From the NCBI GenBank assembly GCA_024638265.1, contig JAHEKQ010000016.1, forward strand, positions 1 through 48,401: a stretch of DNA of 48,401 nucleotides. Reading direction: 5' to 3'. The DNA is from Flammeovirgaceae bacterium. Its GTDB lineage: Bacteria > Bacteroidota > Bacteroidia > Cytophagales > Cyclobacteriaceae. Made by a program: the position numbers and the translations under genes. Of the stretch, positions 7,814-16,645 are shown one piece after another. The notes beneath the pieces were generated by a model that was not told the origin of the DNA, did no database searches, and worked only from the letters and a program-made list of their open reading frames with translations. Within the stretch, counting starts at the first letter, position 1; each line of letters opens with the position of its first letter.

Positions 7814-10800
7814 ATGCATCGTTACCGATTTTCATCTACCCTGAAATTCATTTTGGTCAGTCTACTCACCTCCCTCCTGTTCACTTCGTGTAAACGGTCA
7901 GGCGAAGCAGATGTAAGCAGTTATGTAGACCCCTCATTTGGTACCTATGTATCCAGTTATACAGCCGGCACCATCTCATCCGGGTCTTCAATTATTATCA
8001 GGCTTGCAAACCAGGTGGATGAAGAGACCTTCAATACGGTCGATCCCAACGATGTCATCAGTCTTGAACCAGGTGTAGAGGGCAAAGCGTATTGGGTTGA
8101 CAGGCAAACGGTTGAATTCAAACCAGAGAATCGGCTGAAATCAGGATCCACCTATACCGTAAGATTCAGGATCGGTAATTTACTCAAAGTACCCTCCTCC
8201 CTTTCCAACCTCGAATACATGGTGAACACCATTGCCCAGAATTATGATATATCTATTGAAAACATTACCACTCCGGATCCAAATATATTAAGCCAGCAAA
8301 TTCTTACCGGAACATTGGTAACTGCTGATGAAGCTTCCAATGAAGATGTGGAACGCATCTTGTCAGCTTTGCAGGATGATAATAAACTCGCTATTTCCTG
8401 GGATCATTCCGCCGATGAAACTTCACATAGGTTTACTATTAACGGACTCACCAGGAAGGAAGAGGAAAGTCAACTTGTCCTGCTATTGGACGGCGGCCCC
8501 ATCGGTTCTGATCGTTCTGACCAAGTAAATATTCCCATTCCGGCCTTGGGTGATTTTAAGCTGATGTCTGCCACAGTTGAACAAGGCGGCGAACAACATA
8601 TCGTGTTGAGGTTTTCCGATCCGTTAAAAACCGACCAGAATCTCAATGGGATTATAACAGTAGGAAATCTCAGGAGTCTCAACTTTGACATCCGTGGAAA
8701 CGAGGTTTGGGTCTATCCCAGCGTACGCCAGAATGGCTCCAAACTTGTATCCATATCCACGGGTTTACGTAATGTCCTGGATTACAGGCTTCCCCTGGAA
8801 ACCGAAATCGAGGTAGCTTTCGAGCAACTTAAGCCGGAAATACGACTAAAGAATTCCGGAAACATCATTGCTGGCGCTGAAGGAGTAGTCTTTCCATTTG
8901 AGGCCGTAAGCCTTCGGGCTGTTGACGTAACTGTGATAAAGGTATACGAAGACAATATCTCACAATTCCTGCAGGTGAATGCCCTGGGAGGAGACAGGGA
9001 AATACGTAGAGTGGGTAAGCCCGTATTCAGACGAGCCATCAGGCTTGATGAAAGTCTTACTGACCTGAGCAAATGGAGCCGATATTCCCTGGATCTGTCA
9101 GAGTTATTTGAAGCTGACCCCGGGGCTCTTTACCAGGTTAAGCTTGGCTTTAAGAAAAGCTATAGCGCATATTTCTGTGGGGAAGAACAGGAAGCCGAGC
9201 CATTGGATTTGGAAGAGATGGAATCATGGGATGGTCCTGTAGACGAGGCAGAATCGAGCTATTGGGATTATTCGGAGCAGTATTATTACTATGATGATTA
9301 TGACTGGCGAGAACGGGATGATCCCTGTAGTAACTCCTACTTCGGTGACAGGAGGTCAGTCAAGAGAAATATCCTCGCTTCCAACCTGGGAATGGTTGCG
9401 AAAAGAGGATCCGATAATTCACTTTTTATTTCTGTCACGGATATAAAATCAACTTCACCAACTCCGGGTGTAAAACTTAAAGTACTGGATTACCAACACC
9501 GTGAGATGGTTACTGGAACAACCGATAACAATGGTTTTGCAAATCTTGCCGTAGAGGGCCGCCCTTTTCTTGTGATTGCAGATGACGGAAATCAAAAGGG
9601 ATATCTTAAGGTCGATGATGGTAGTTCTTTATCGATGTCGAGCTTTAACGTTAGGGGTAAGACCGTAAGTCGGGGAATAAAGGGCTTTTTATATGGTGAA
9701 AGAGGAGTCTGGAGACCGGGAGACAGCCTGCATATTTCTTTCATTCTCGAAGATAAGGATGACCTGATACCTTCGGATCATCCAGTGGTGTTTGAACTCA
9801 CGGATCCAATGGGAAAACTGGCTGAACGGTTAGTTTCCAGGAATTCGGAAAATGATTTCTACCGGTTCAGCACAAAAACAGGGTCAGATGCTCCAACCGG
9901 CAATTGGAATGCAAGGGTGACTGTTGGAGGAGCTGTTTTCAATAAGAGGTTGAAGATCGAAACAGTCAAACCCAATCGTCTGAAAATCAACCTTGATTTT
10001 AATCGTGAAAAAATCACTGCGAATAACCCTCGACTTAACGGGAATCTCAATGTTACCTGGCTTCATGGGGCACCTGCAAGGAATCTAAAAGCTGTATTCG
10101 ATGTCACTCTTACGAAGGGGAAGACTGTCTTTGATCGTTTTGGTGAATTCAGTTTCGATAACCCCGAAAACAACTATTACAGTGAATCTTATACAGTATT
10201 TGACGATAAGGTCGACGGGAGTGGAAATGCCCTCATTACCTCTACTCTTGTGGCGGAAAATAATCCGCCGGGTGTGCTCAATGCCACCTTTACCGGAAAA
10301 GTCTATGAGGAAGGGGGTAACTTTTCCATTAAAAATCTCACTATCCCATATTATCCATATGAACAGTTTGTCGGTATTAAAACACCAAAGGGAGACAAGG
10401 CCAGGGGAATGCTCCTTACAGATACTACACACACTGTCAATATTGTTACACTGGATTCTGAGGGAAATGAGGTCGATGGCAGGGTAAACCTGGAATTGTA
10501 CAAACTCGACTGGCGATGGTGGTGGGATAACAGTTCTTATGGAGCCAACTATGTATCCAGGTCTTACCAGAACAGGCTTGCAAGCGGTACGGTTGCCACC
10601 CGAAATGGTAAAGGCAATTGGCAATTCGAAATAAACTACCCGGACTGGGGAAGGTACTATATCAAAGCATGTGATACGAATGGTGGCCATTGTACAGGCA
10701 AGATCATCTATGTCGATTGGCCTGGTTGGGCGGGTCGGGCTCAACGGGAAAATCCCGGTGGAGCTACAATGCTGAGCTTCTCTTCTGATAAAAACAGCTA

Positions 10801-13384
10801 TACAGTTGGGGAGAATGTTAGGCTCGATATCCCAGGCGCCGAGGGTGGAAGGGCATTGATAAGTCTGGAAAACGGAAGAAAAGTTCTGGACTCCTATTGG
10901 TTAGAGACCAATCCGGGGGAAAACCAGTTCCTATTCAAAACCACCCCGGATATGGCACCGGGGGTATATGTCAATATTACAATGCTTCAACCTCATGATC
11001 AGACGATTAACGATCTACCCATCAGGATGTATGGTGTAATACCCATTGCGGTTAACGATCCGGGTACCCAATTGAAACCCATAATAGAAATGGATGATGT
11101 TCTGGCGCCCGGAAAACCGGTTGAAATAAATGTATCAGAATCGACCGGAAAAAGAATGACATACACCATTGCAGTTGTGGATGAAGGATTGCTTGATCTT
11201 ACAAACTATAGAACACCAGATCCATGGTCTGAATTTTATGCAAGGGAAGCTCTCGGGGTAAAAACCTGGGACCTATTTGGACAGGTAATGGGAGCATATG
11301 GGGGTAAACTCGAAAGATTATTGGCGATTGGTGGCGACGGCGATTTGGATACTGAGAACAAAGACTCGGAGGCCAATCGATTTAAGCCGGTAGTCCAATA
11401 TATGGGACCCTACACTCTTGAAAGCAACGAAGAGGTTACTCATAGCTTTATCATGCCCCAATATGTCGGATCTGTTAAAACAATGCTTGTGGCTGGTAAT
11501 GAAGGAGCCTATGGAAACACTGAGGTTTCCACACCGGTTAGGCAACCAGTCATGATCCTGAGTACACTTCCACGAGTACTTGGGCCTGGCGAACAGTTTA
11601 CATTGCCGGTCAACGTTTTTGCAATGGATGCCGGCGTAAAAAATGTAACAGTTGAGATTGAATCCAATGACTTACTGATCCCGGTGAATACTTCTTCGAA
11701 ATCTGCACGATTTTCTGCTCCAGGGGACCAGGTAGTCAATTTTGAATACAAAGTGGCAGAAGAACTGGGAATTGGAAAAATCAAGATCACAGCCCGGAGC
11801 AAGTCCCACATTGCCGAGGAAGAAATAGAAATACAGGTGAGGAACCCGAACCCACCAACAACGGTCCTTGCAGAGTCCATCATTGAAGCTGGGAGTACAT
11901 GGAAGACGGATTTCAGCGCACCTGGAATCCCCGGGACCAACTCGGGATATATCGAAGTGAGTAATATTCCTCCTGTTGACCTTAGTCGAAGGCTGCAATA
12001 CCTCATTCGTTTTCCTCACGGATGTATCGAACAAACTACTTCAGCAGTTTTCCCGCAATTATTTCTCTCTGAGGTAATGGAACTAACCCCGGAAAAAGAA
12101 TCAGAAATTGAAAATAATGTGAAGCAAGGGATTCAGAAACTCGGTCAGTTTCAAAATAACAGTGGAGGATTTAGCTATTGGCCCGGTAACAATGATGTCA
12201 ATGAATGGGGTACTAATTATGCGGGGCATTTCCTGCTCGAGGCTCGTAAAAAAGGCTATGATGTCCCTAATTCCCTGATTAGGTCCTGGAAAAGGTATCA
12301 GTCCCGAGCGGCCTCCCAATGGAAGCGAAGTCCTTCCAACCGACGTTCAGATTTAATTCAATCCTATAGGTTATATACACTGGCATTAAATGGAACACCC
12401 GAAACGGGTGCGATGAATCGGCTGAGGGAAAGTGGTGAGCTGACGGAACAAGGTGCCTGGAGGCTCGCTGCGGCTTATGCTATTATTGGCCAGAAAGATG
12501 CCGCTGAGCAACTGGTTAATGGAATAACTACGAACATAGTTGCTTACAAGGAACAGGGAAATACCTTTGGCAACGCAACCCGAGACAGGGCCATGATACT
12601 TGAAACACTGGCCCTGATGGAGAGGTTTACGCAAGGCGCGGGACTGTTAAAGGAATTGTCCTCTGAGTTAAGTTCAAAAATGTGGCTGTCCACCCAGGCT
12701 ACTGCCTATTCCCTGATTGCTATCGGAAAATTTGCAGGCACGAACTCGGCAAATAAAAACCTCGTATTTGATTACAGCATTGATCAAGCAACCCGGAATG
12801 CACAAACGGAACTACCGGTCGTCCAGGTCCCACTGGACCTTTCTCAAAAACCCAATGGCCAGGTATCGATTTTAAACAAGGGATCCGGACTTATTTATGC
12901 AAGAGTAGTAACATTGGGTTCACCCCTCAGGGGAACAGAGAAAAGAATTCAGAGTGGCCTAACGATGAGCCTGGTGTATAAGAATAAGGATGGCTTGCCA
13001 ATTGATATTGGTAGTATGCAGCAAGGGACAGAGTTTACGGCCGAAGTTACCGTAAGACACAGTGGACTTACCGGCAATTATGAGAACCTCGCAATTACCC
13101 AAATTTTTCCAAGCGGTTGGGAAATAACCAATACCAGGTTGAATGATATGGAAAACGTTCAGCCCGGAGATGCATTCACGTACCAGGATATACGCGATGA
13201 TAGGGTGTACACATATTTTGACCTGAATCGTGGAAAGTCCAAGACCTTTAAGGTATTACTCAATGCGAGTTTCTCAGGCGAATACTATCTGCCAGCAGTC
13301 AGCTGTGAAGCCATGTATGACGACCAGGTAAGGGCAGTTCTTCCCGGTCAGGGAGTTACGGTCTTTACCGGGGGCATCAACTAA
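7814..13384 (+). CDS. Bacterial alpha-2-macroglobulin family lipoprotein (thioester-containing)
   Basis: A 1856-residue giant exported lipoprotein (signal ending LLFTSC). Bacterial alpha-2-macroglobulins trap attacking proteases in the periplasm; cleavage of a bait region triggers a conformational change and a reactive thioester captures the protease. The thioester motif is intact: GCIEQ with Cys1404 and Gln1407 in YLIRFPHGCIEQTTSAVFPQ. Upstream are beta-sandwich MG domains (for example SRGIKGFLYGERGVWRPGDSLHISF, about 620-645), and downstream an alpha/alpha toroid region (GGFSYWPGNNDVNEWGTNYAGHFLLEA) then a receptor-binding-like beta domain. An acidic tyrosine-rich segment (about 470-505) lies between Cys455 and Cys505, which may form a disulfide. 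The usual partner pbpC is not adjacent. Complete, with no frameshift. Confidence 0.92.
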   Translation: MHRYRFSSTLKFILVSLLTSLLFTSCKRSGEADVSSYVDPSFGTYVSSYTAGTISSGSSIIIRLANQVDEETFNTVDPNDVISLEPGVEGKAYWVDRQTVEFKPENRLKSGSTYTVRFRIGNLLKVPSSLSNLEYMVNTIAQNYDISIENITTPDPNILSQQILTGTLVTADEASNEDVERILSALQDDNKLAISWDHSADETSHRFTINGLTRKEEESQLVLLLDGGPIGSDRSDQVNIPIPALGDFKLMSATVEQGGEQHIVLRFSDPLKTDQNLNGIITVGNLRSLNFDIRGNEVWVYPSVRQNGSKLVSISTGLRNVLDYRLPLETEIEVAFEQLKPEIRLKNSGNIIAGAEGVVFPFEAVSLRAVDVTVIKVYEDNISQFLQVNALGGDREIRRVGKPVFRRAIRLDESLTDLSKWSRYSLDLSELFEADPGALYQVKLGFKKSYSAYFCGEEQEAEPLDLEEMESWDGPVDEAESSYWDYSEQYYYYDDYDWRERDDPCSNSYFGDRRSVKRNILASNLGMVAKRGSDNSLFISVTDIKSTSPTPGVKLKVLDYQHREMVTGTTDNNGFANLAVEGRPFLVIADDGNQKGYLKVDDGSSLSMSSFNVRGKTVSRGIKGFLYGERGVWRPGDSLHISFILEDKDDLIPSDHPVVFELTDPMGKLAERLVSRNSENDFYRFSTKTGSDAPTGNWNARVTVGGAVFNKRLKIETVKPNRLKINLDFNREKITANNPRLNGNLNVTWLHGAPARNLKAVFDVTLTKGKTVFDRFGEFSFDNPENNYYSESYTVFDDKVDGSGNALITSTLVAENNPPGVLNATFTGKVYEEGGNFSIKNLTIPYYPYEQFVGIKTPKGDKARGMLLTDTTHTVNIVTLDSEGNEVDGRVNLELYKLDWRWWWDNSSYGANYVSRSYQNRLASGTVATRNGKGNWQFEINYPDWGRYYIKACDTNGGHCTGKIIYVDWPGWAGRAQRENPGGATMLSFSSDKNSYTVGENVRLDIPGAEGGRALISLENGRKVLDSYWLETNPGENQFLFKTTPDMAPGVYVNITMLQPHDQTINDLPIRMYGVIPIAVNDPGTQLKPIIEMDDVLAPGKPVEINVSESTGKRMTYTIAVVDEGLLDLTNYRTPDPWSEFYAREALGVKTWDLFGQVMGAYGGKLERLLAIGGDGDLDTENKDSEANRFKPVVQYMGPYTLESNEEVTHSFIMPQYVGSVKTMLVAGNEGAYGNTEVSTPVRQPVMILSTLPRVLGPGEQFTLPVNVFAMDAGVKNVTVEIESNDLLIPVNTSSKSARFSAPGDQVVNFEYKVAEELGIGKIKITARSKSHIAEEEIEIQVRNPNPPTTVLAESIIEAGSTWKTDFSAPGIPGTNSGYIEVSNIPPVDLSRRLQYLIRFPHGCIEQTTSAVFPQLFLSEVMELTPEKESEIENNVKQGIQKLGQFQNNSGGFSYWPGNNDVNEWGTNYAGHFLLEARKKGYDVPNSLIRSWKRYQSRAASQWKRSPSNRRSDLIQSYRLYTLALNGTPETGAMNRLRESGELTEQGAWRLAAAYAIIGQKDAAEQLVNGITTNIVAYKEQGNTFGNATRDRAMILETLALMERFTQGAGLLKELSSELSSKMWLSTQATAYSLIAIGKFAGTNSANKNLVFDYSIDQATRNAQTELPVVQVPLDLSQKPNGQVSILNKGSGLIYARVVTLGSPLRGTEKRIQSGLTMSLVYKNKDGLPIDIGSMQQGTEFTAEVTVRHSGLTGNYENLAITQIFPSGWEITNTRLNDMENVQPGDAFTYQDIRDDRVYTYFDLNRGKSKTFKVLLNASFSGEYYLPAVSCEAMYDDQVRAVLPGQGVTVFTGGIN

Positions 13385-13385
13385 A

Positions 13386-13452
13386 TAATTATGTAATTAA
13401 TTACATGATTAATTGTATAAATAATTACATAAATAATTACATAATTAATTAT
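13386..13452. repeat. AT-only palindrome and tandem-repeat array
   Basis: Directly after the macroglobulin stop: a perfect 16-bp palindrome ATGTAATTAATTACAT (13391-13406), two head-to-tail copies of ATAATTACATAA (13421-13432 and 13433-13444), a 12-bp palindrome ATAATTAATTAT (13441-13452), and a 14-bp inverted repeat between 13386-13399 and 13434-13447. It is nearly free of G and C, so it is a poor intrinsic terminator and more like a binding site for a DNA-bending protein or a regulator. Role unknown. Confidence 0.7.
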
Positions 13453-13468
13453 ATAATCATTAGCGACC

Positions 13469-13476
13469 TACATTTG
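13469..13476 (+). promoter_or_regulatory. Candidate -7 box for ppk2
   Basis: TACATTTG is a perfect match to TAnnTTTG and would start transcription about 45-50 bases before the ppk2 ATG. No TTTG -33 box is visible at the expected distance; that position falls in the AT palindrome array, which might instead supply activator binding. Confidence 0.35.
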
Positions 13477-13528
13477 CTGTTACGGTCAAAATAAGCGTTC
13501 TTTGCAATGTTTTAAGCATTTTATATCT

Positions 13529-14380
13529 ATGGCAGAACCGAAGGGGATAAAGAAAGAGCACTTGATCGAGGAGCAATCCACACTGAAAAAACTCGAGAAA
13601 GAGGAAGGGCTTAGTACAATTACCAGACTCTGGGATAACAGCAAGGAGTACAAATCTGAGCTAAAGAAACTTCAGATTGAATTGGTAAAAATGCAGCGGT
13701 GGATACAGGATACCGATAACCGTGTTGTGGTGATATTCGAAGGAAGGGATGCTTCCGGCAAAGGTGGAGCTATAAAGAGATTTACCGAATACCTCAACCC
13801 AAGAGCCATGAGGGTAGTGGCACTCCCGAAGCCCACGGAAATTGAAAAAGGCCAATGGTACTTTCAACGGTATGTGAACCAGCTTCCAAATCCGGGTCAG
13901 ATCGTATTTTTTGACAGGAGCTGGTACAATCGGGCAGTAGTTGAGCCTGTAAACGGGTTTTGTACCGTTAAACAATACAAGCAGTTCATGCGACAGGTGC
14001 CAGAATTTGAACATATGTTGTATGAAGATGGAATACTGCTCATTAAGTTCTGGTATTCTGTTTCAAAGGAGATTCAGCTCGAACGCTTTACTGAAAGGAA
14101 ATCAAATCCCCTCAAGAATTGGAAGCACAGCTCTGTAGATGCCAAAGCCCAGGCCCTTTTCGAAGAATACAGCAAATACAAGAACAGGATGTTCAGCAAG
14201 ACGCATACAACCTTTAGTCCCTGGATCATTGTAAAAGGGAATGAAAAACGCGCAGCAAGACTCGAAAGCATCCGTTACGTGCTGTCACAAATCGATTACG
14301 AGGGTAAGGAAGAGGCAGATGTAAGCTTATTATCAGACCCCAATATCATCATGAGATATCACAGGGGTATAGATTCCTGA
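13529..14380 (+). CDS. ppk2: Polyphosphate kinase 2 (PPK2)
   Basis: A 283-residue class I PPK2, which transfers phosphate between polyphosphate and nucleotides, usually making GTP or ATP from NDPs. Walker A is EGRDASGKGG (71-80) and Walker B FFDRSWYNR (127-135). The lid module lies between them and beyond (KPTEIEKGQWYFQRYVNQLP; later KFWYSVSKEIQLERFTER, PLKNWKHSSVDAKA). The start at 13529 gives the conserved N-terminal extension; an upstream in-frame ATG at 13502 would add nine residues without homology. Its last base is one base away from the stop of the convergent gene at 14382. Nucleotide preference cannot be read from the sequence. Confidence 0.93.
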   Translation: MAEPKGIKKEHLIEEQSTLKKLEKEEGLSTITRLWDNSKEYKSELKKLQIELVKMQRWIQDTDNRVVVIFEGRDASGKGGAIKRFTEYLNPRAMRVVALPKPTEIEKGQWYFQRYVNQLPNPGQIVFFDRSWYNRAVVEPVNGFCTVKQYKQFMRQVPEFEHMLYEDGILLIKFWYSVSKEIQLERFTERKSNPLKNWKHSSVDAKAQALFEEYSKYKNRMFSKTHTTFSPWIIVKGNEKRAARLESIRYVLSQIDYEGKEEADVSLLSDPNIIMRYHRGIDS

Positions 14381-14381
14381 C

Positions 14382-14792
14382 CTACCCTGCAGTCCAGAGG
14401 GTTTCCCTGTTCTCCTTATCGATATTCATCACAATCCTCAGGGGATTGGGAATTAAAACGAGCCTGGTGTTCTTACCGGGATAGTCATCGGCATCAACGA
14501 AAACCCCCGAGTTCGGTGCCACATCATATTGATTATCACTTGAAATGCTGTATTCCTTGGCCAGATAGGCAATAGGAAGGAGCACATCATTATCAGGACA
14601 ATACTCATCGTGGACGTTATGCAGAACTTCCTCGAGGAAGTCACCAAACTTTTCAACAAAGTTATCTTCGAGGTCGTGAAGCTTCTCTTCCACCTCATCA
14701 TACCTTTCGTCATTGTAATCAAGTCCACTTAACTCGTTCTTCACCTTGATCAACTCCTGGACACTCTCGTCCATTTTCTTTACATCGGTCAT
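14382..14792 (-). CDS. Conserved-looking cytosolic protein of unknown function
   Basis: A 136-residue acidic protein with no signal peptide or membrane segment. Residues 1-60 form a charged helical hairpin or coiled coil (MDESVQELIKVKNEL, DEVEEKLHDLEDNFVEKFGDFLEEVLHNVHDEYC). The second half is more globular, with DVLLPIAYLAKEYSIS, SGVFVDADDYPGKNTRLVLIPNPLRIVMNI, ending WTAG. I do not recognise a family. Codon use and acidic composition match neighbours, and the gene fills the space between two convergent or divergent genes, so it is very likely real. It has its own promoter region shared with the phosphohexomutase gene. Confidence 0.7.
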   Translation of the reverse strand: MTDVKKMDESVQELIKVKNELSGLDYNDERYDEVEEKLHDLEDNFVEKFGDFLEEVLHNVHDEYCPDNDVLLPIAYLAKEYSISSDNQYDVAPNSGVFVDADDYPGKNTRLVLIPNPLRIVMNIDKENRETLWTAG

Positions 14793-14921
14793 GCCTGATA
14801 TTATATTTGCGTTCGTTTCGGGGTAAAATTAGAAACTTCTGTTCTGAAATAATAAAAATTAGATATACTTTCAGATTACATTCGATTTAGTCAAATAAAC
14901 TCTTTCAATAACAAATAAATC

Positions 14922-16643
14922 ATGACCGGAGAAGTAGCAGATAAGGCCAGGGCTTGGCTAAACTCAGATCTTGACAAGGATTCAAAAAATCAAATTGAGA
15001 AACTCTTAAATGAGGGTGGTGATGAACTTGTGGATTCATTCTACAAAGATCTTGAATTTGGTACGGGGGGGCTCCGGGGAATAATGGGTATTGGCTCCAA
15101 TCGGATGAACAAGTATACCATAGGACGCGCAACACAAGGCCTGGCCAATTACCTGAAGAAGACTTTTTCTGATGACATATCCGTAGCCATCGCCCATGAC
15201 AGCCGAAACAACAGCCGATTTTTCGCAGAAGTATGTGCCAGTATTTTCAGCGCCAATGATATCGGGGTCTATCTCTTCGAGGATCTACGACCCACTCCTG
15301 AGCTATCATTTGCCATACGTCATTTTGGATGCAAAAGCGGGGTGGTGATCACCGCTTCACACAATCCAAAGGAGTATAATGGTTTTAAAGCTTACTGGAC
15401 AGACGGAGCGCAAATCACGCCACCTCATGACAAAAATATAATCACCGAAGTAAATGCGATTACTGATTTTGGTAAGCTGGACTTTGAGGGAAAGCCCAAA
15501 CTCATTAAATCAGTAGGAAAAGAAGTAGACGAACTCTATCTCAATATGATCAAAGGTCTGTCACTTGACCCCTCAGCCATAGAAAGGCAAAAAGACCTGA
15601 AGATCGTCTACTCCCCTATTCACGGGACGGGTGTTGAACTGGTACCCGCTGCGCTGCGAAAACTAGGGTTCGAGAATATTCATATAGTGGAAGAACAGAG
15701 TATACCTGACGGGAATTTTCCTACCGTCGTATATCCAAACCCAGAGGAATCTGAAGCAATGAAAATTGCGCTTGAAAAAGCGCGCGAAATTGATGCGGAT
15801 CTCATTATGGCCACCGATCCCGATTCGGACCGGGTGGGTATTGCCACTAAAAATCTCAATGGTGAGTTCGAATTACTCAATGGTAACCAGACAGGCGCAT
15901 TACTTGTCAACTACCTGTTAGAAATGTGGAATTCGACGGGCAAACTCAAGGGACAGGAATTTGTAGTAAAAACCATTGTTACTACTGAACTTATCAAGGA
16001 ATTGGCTTCTCACTACGGTGTGCCATGCTACGATACCCTCACTGGTTTCAAATACATTGCGACCCTCATTCAGGAATTAGAGGGGAAGATGAATTTTATT
16101 GGAGGTGGAGAAGAGAGTTATGGATACCTGATCGGGGACGAGGTAAGGGATAAGGATGCCATATCAGCCTGCGCAATTATTGCAGAGATGACCGCTTCGG
16201 CAAAAGACCAGGGAAAATCCCTGTTCAGCCAACTCATCGAGCTTTACATTTCACACGGATTTTACCTGGAATCACTTATTTCAATTACGAAAAAAGGTAA
16301 GAAAGGTGCGGACGAGATCATCGAAATGATGAGGCAGTACCGGGAGAATCCTCCAAAACAACTAGCGGGTTCCAGGGTAGTGAAATTAATCGATTACCAG
16401 TCGGGTAAAAGTACTGACCTTGAGAGTGGCACTTCAGAATCCATTGATTTTCCTTCATCCAATGTACTTCAATTTTTAACCGAGGATGGAACCAAGGTCA
16501 GTGCACGGCCTTCAGGCACGGAGCCAAAGATCAAGTTCTATTTTGGGGTAAAAACTACTCTACCTTCTGCAGGAGATTTCGAGAAAACAAAACAATCCCT
16601 GCTGATGAAGATGGAAGACCTTAAGAATGATCTCGGTTTGTAG
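14922..16643 (+). CDS. Phospho-sugar mutase (phosphoglucomutase/phosphomannomutase family)
   Basis: A 573-residue alpha-D-phosphohexomutase that interconverts hexose 1- and 6-phosphates, feeding glycogen or nucleotide-sugar synthesis. Motifs in order: FGTGGLRGIMGIGSNRMN (46-63), phosphoserine loop TASHNPKEYNG with Ser146 (144-154), metal-binding DPDSDRVGI (299-307), sugar-recognition GGGEESYG, and phosphate-binding RPSGTEPKIKFYF near the C-terminus. The length and FGTGGLRG signature fit the PgcA/PGM2-like group, whose members include bacterial phosphoglucomutase. Sugar preference is not certain. It ends two bases from the stop of the convergent symporter gene, with no room for a separate terminator. 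Confidence 0.94.
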   Translation: MTGEVADKARAWLNSDLDKDSKNQIEKLLNEGGDELVDSFYKDLEFGTGGLRGIMGIGSNRMNKYTIGRATQGLANYLKKTFSDDISVAIAHDSRNNSRFFAEVCASIFSANDIGVYLFEDLRPTPELSFAIRHFGCKSGVVITASHNPKEYNGFKAYWTDGAQITPPHDKNIITEVNAITDFGKLDFEGKPKLIKSVGKEVDELYLNMIKGLSLDPSAIERQKDLKIVYSPIHGTGVELVPAALRKLGFENIHIVEEQSIPDGNFPTVVYPNPEESEAMKIALEKAREIDADLIMATDPDSDRVGIATKNLNGEFELLNGNQTGALLVNYLLEMWNSTGKLKGQEFVVKTIVTTELIKELASHYGVPCYDTLTGFKYIATLIQELEGKMNFIGGGEESYGYLIGDEVRDKDAISACAIIAEMTASAKDQGKSLFSQLIELYISHGFYLESLISITKKGKKGADEIIEMMRQYRENPPKQLAGSRVVKLIDYQSGKSTDLESGTSESIDFPSSNVLQFLTEDGTKVSARPSGTEPKIKFYFGVKTTLPSAGDFEKTKQSLLMKMEDLKNDLGL

Positions 16644-16645
16644 GC

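Noticed and set aside
10085-10744. A 219-codon open frame antisense to the macroglobulin gene
   Set aside because: It lies wholly inside a well-supported gene, has no domain or signal, and its composition is that of a reverse-strand shadow.
11509-12034. Two further long minus-strand frames inside the macroglobulin gene
   Set aside because: They overlap each other and the coding strand and carry no recognisable motif or ribosome-binding site.
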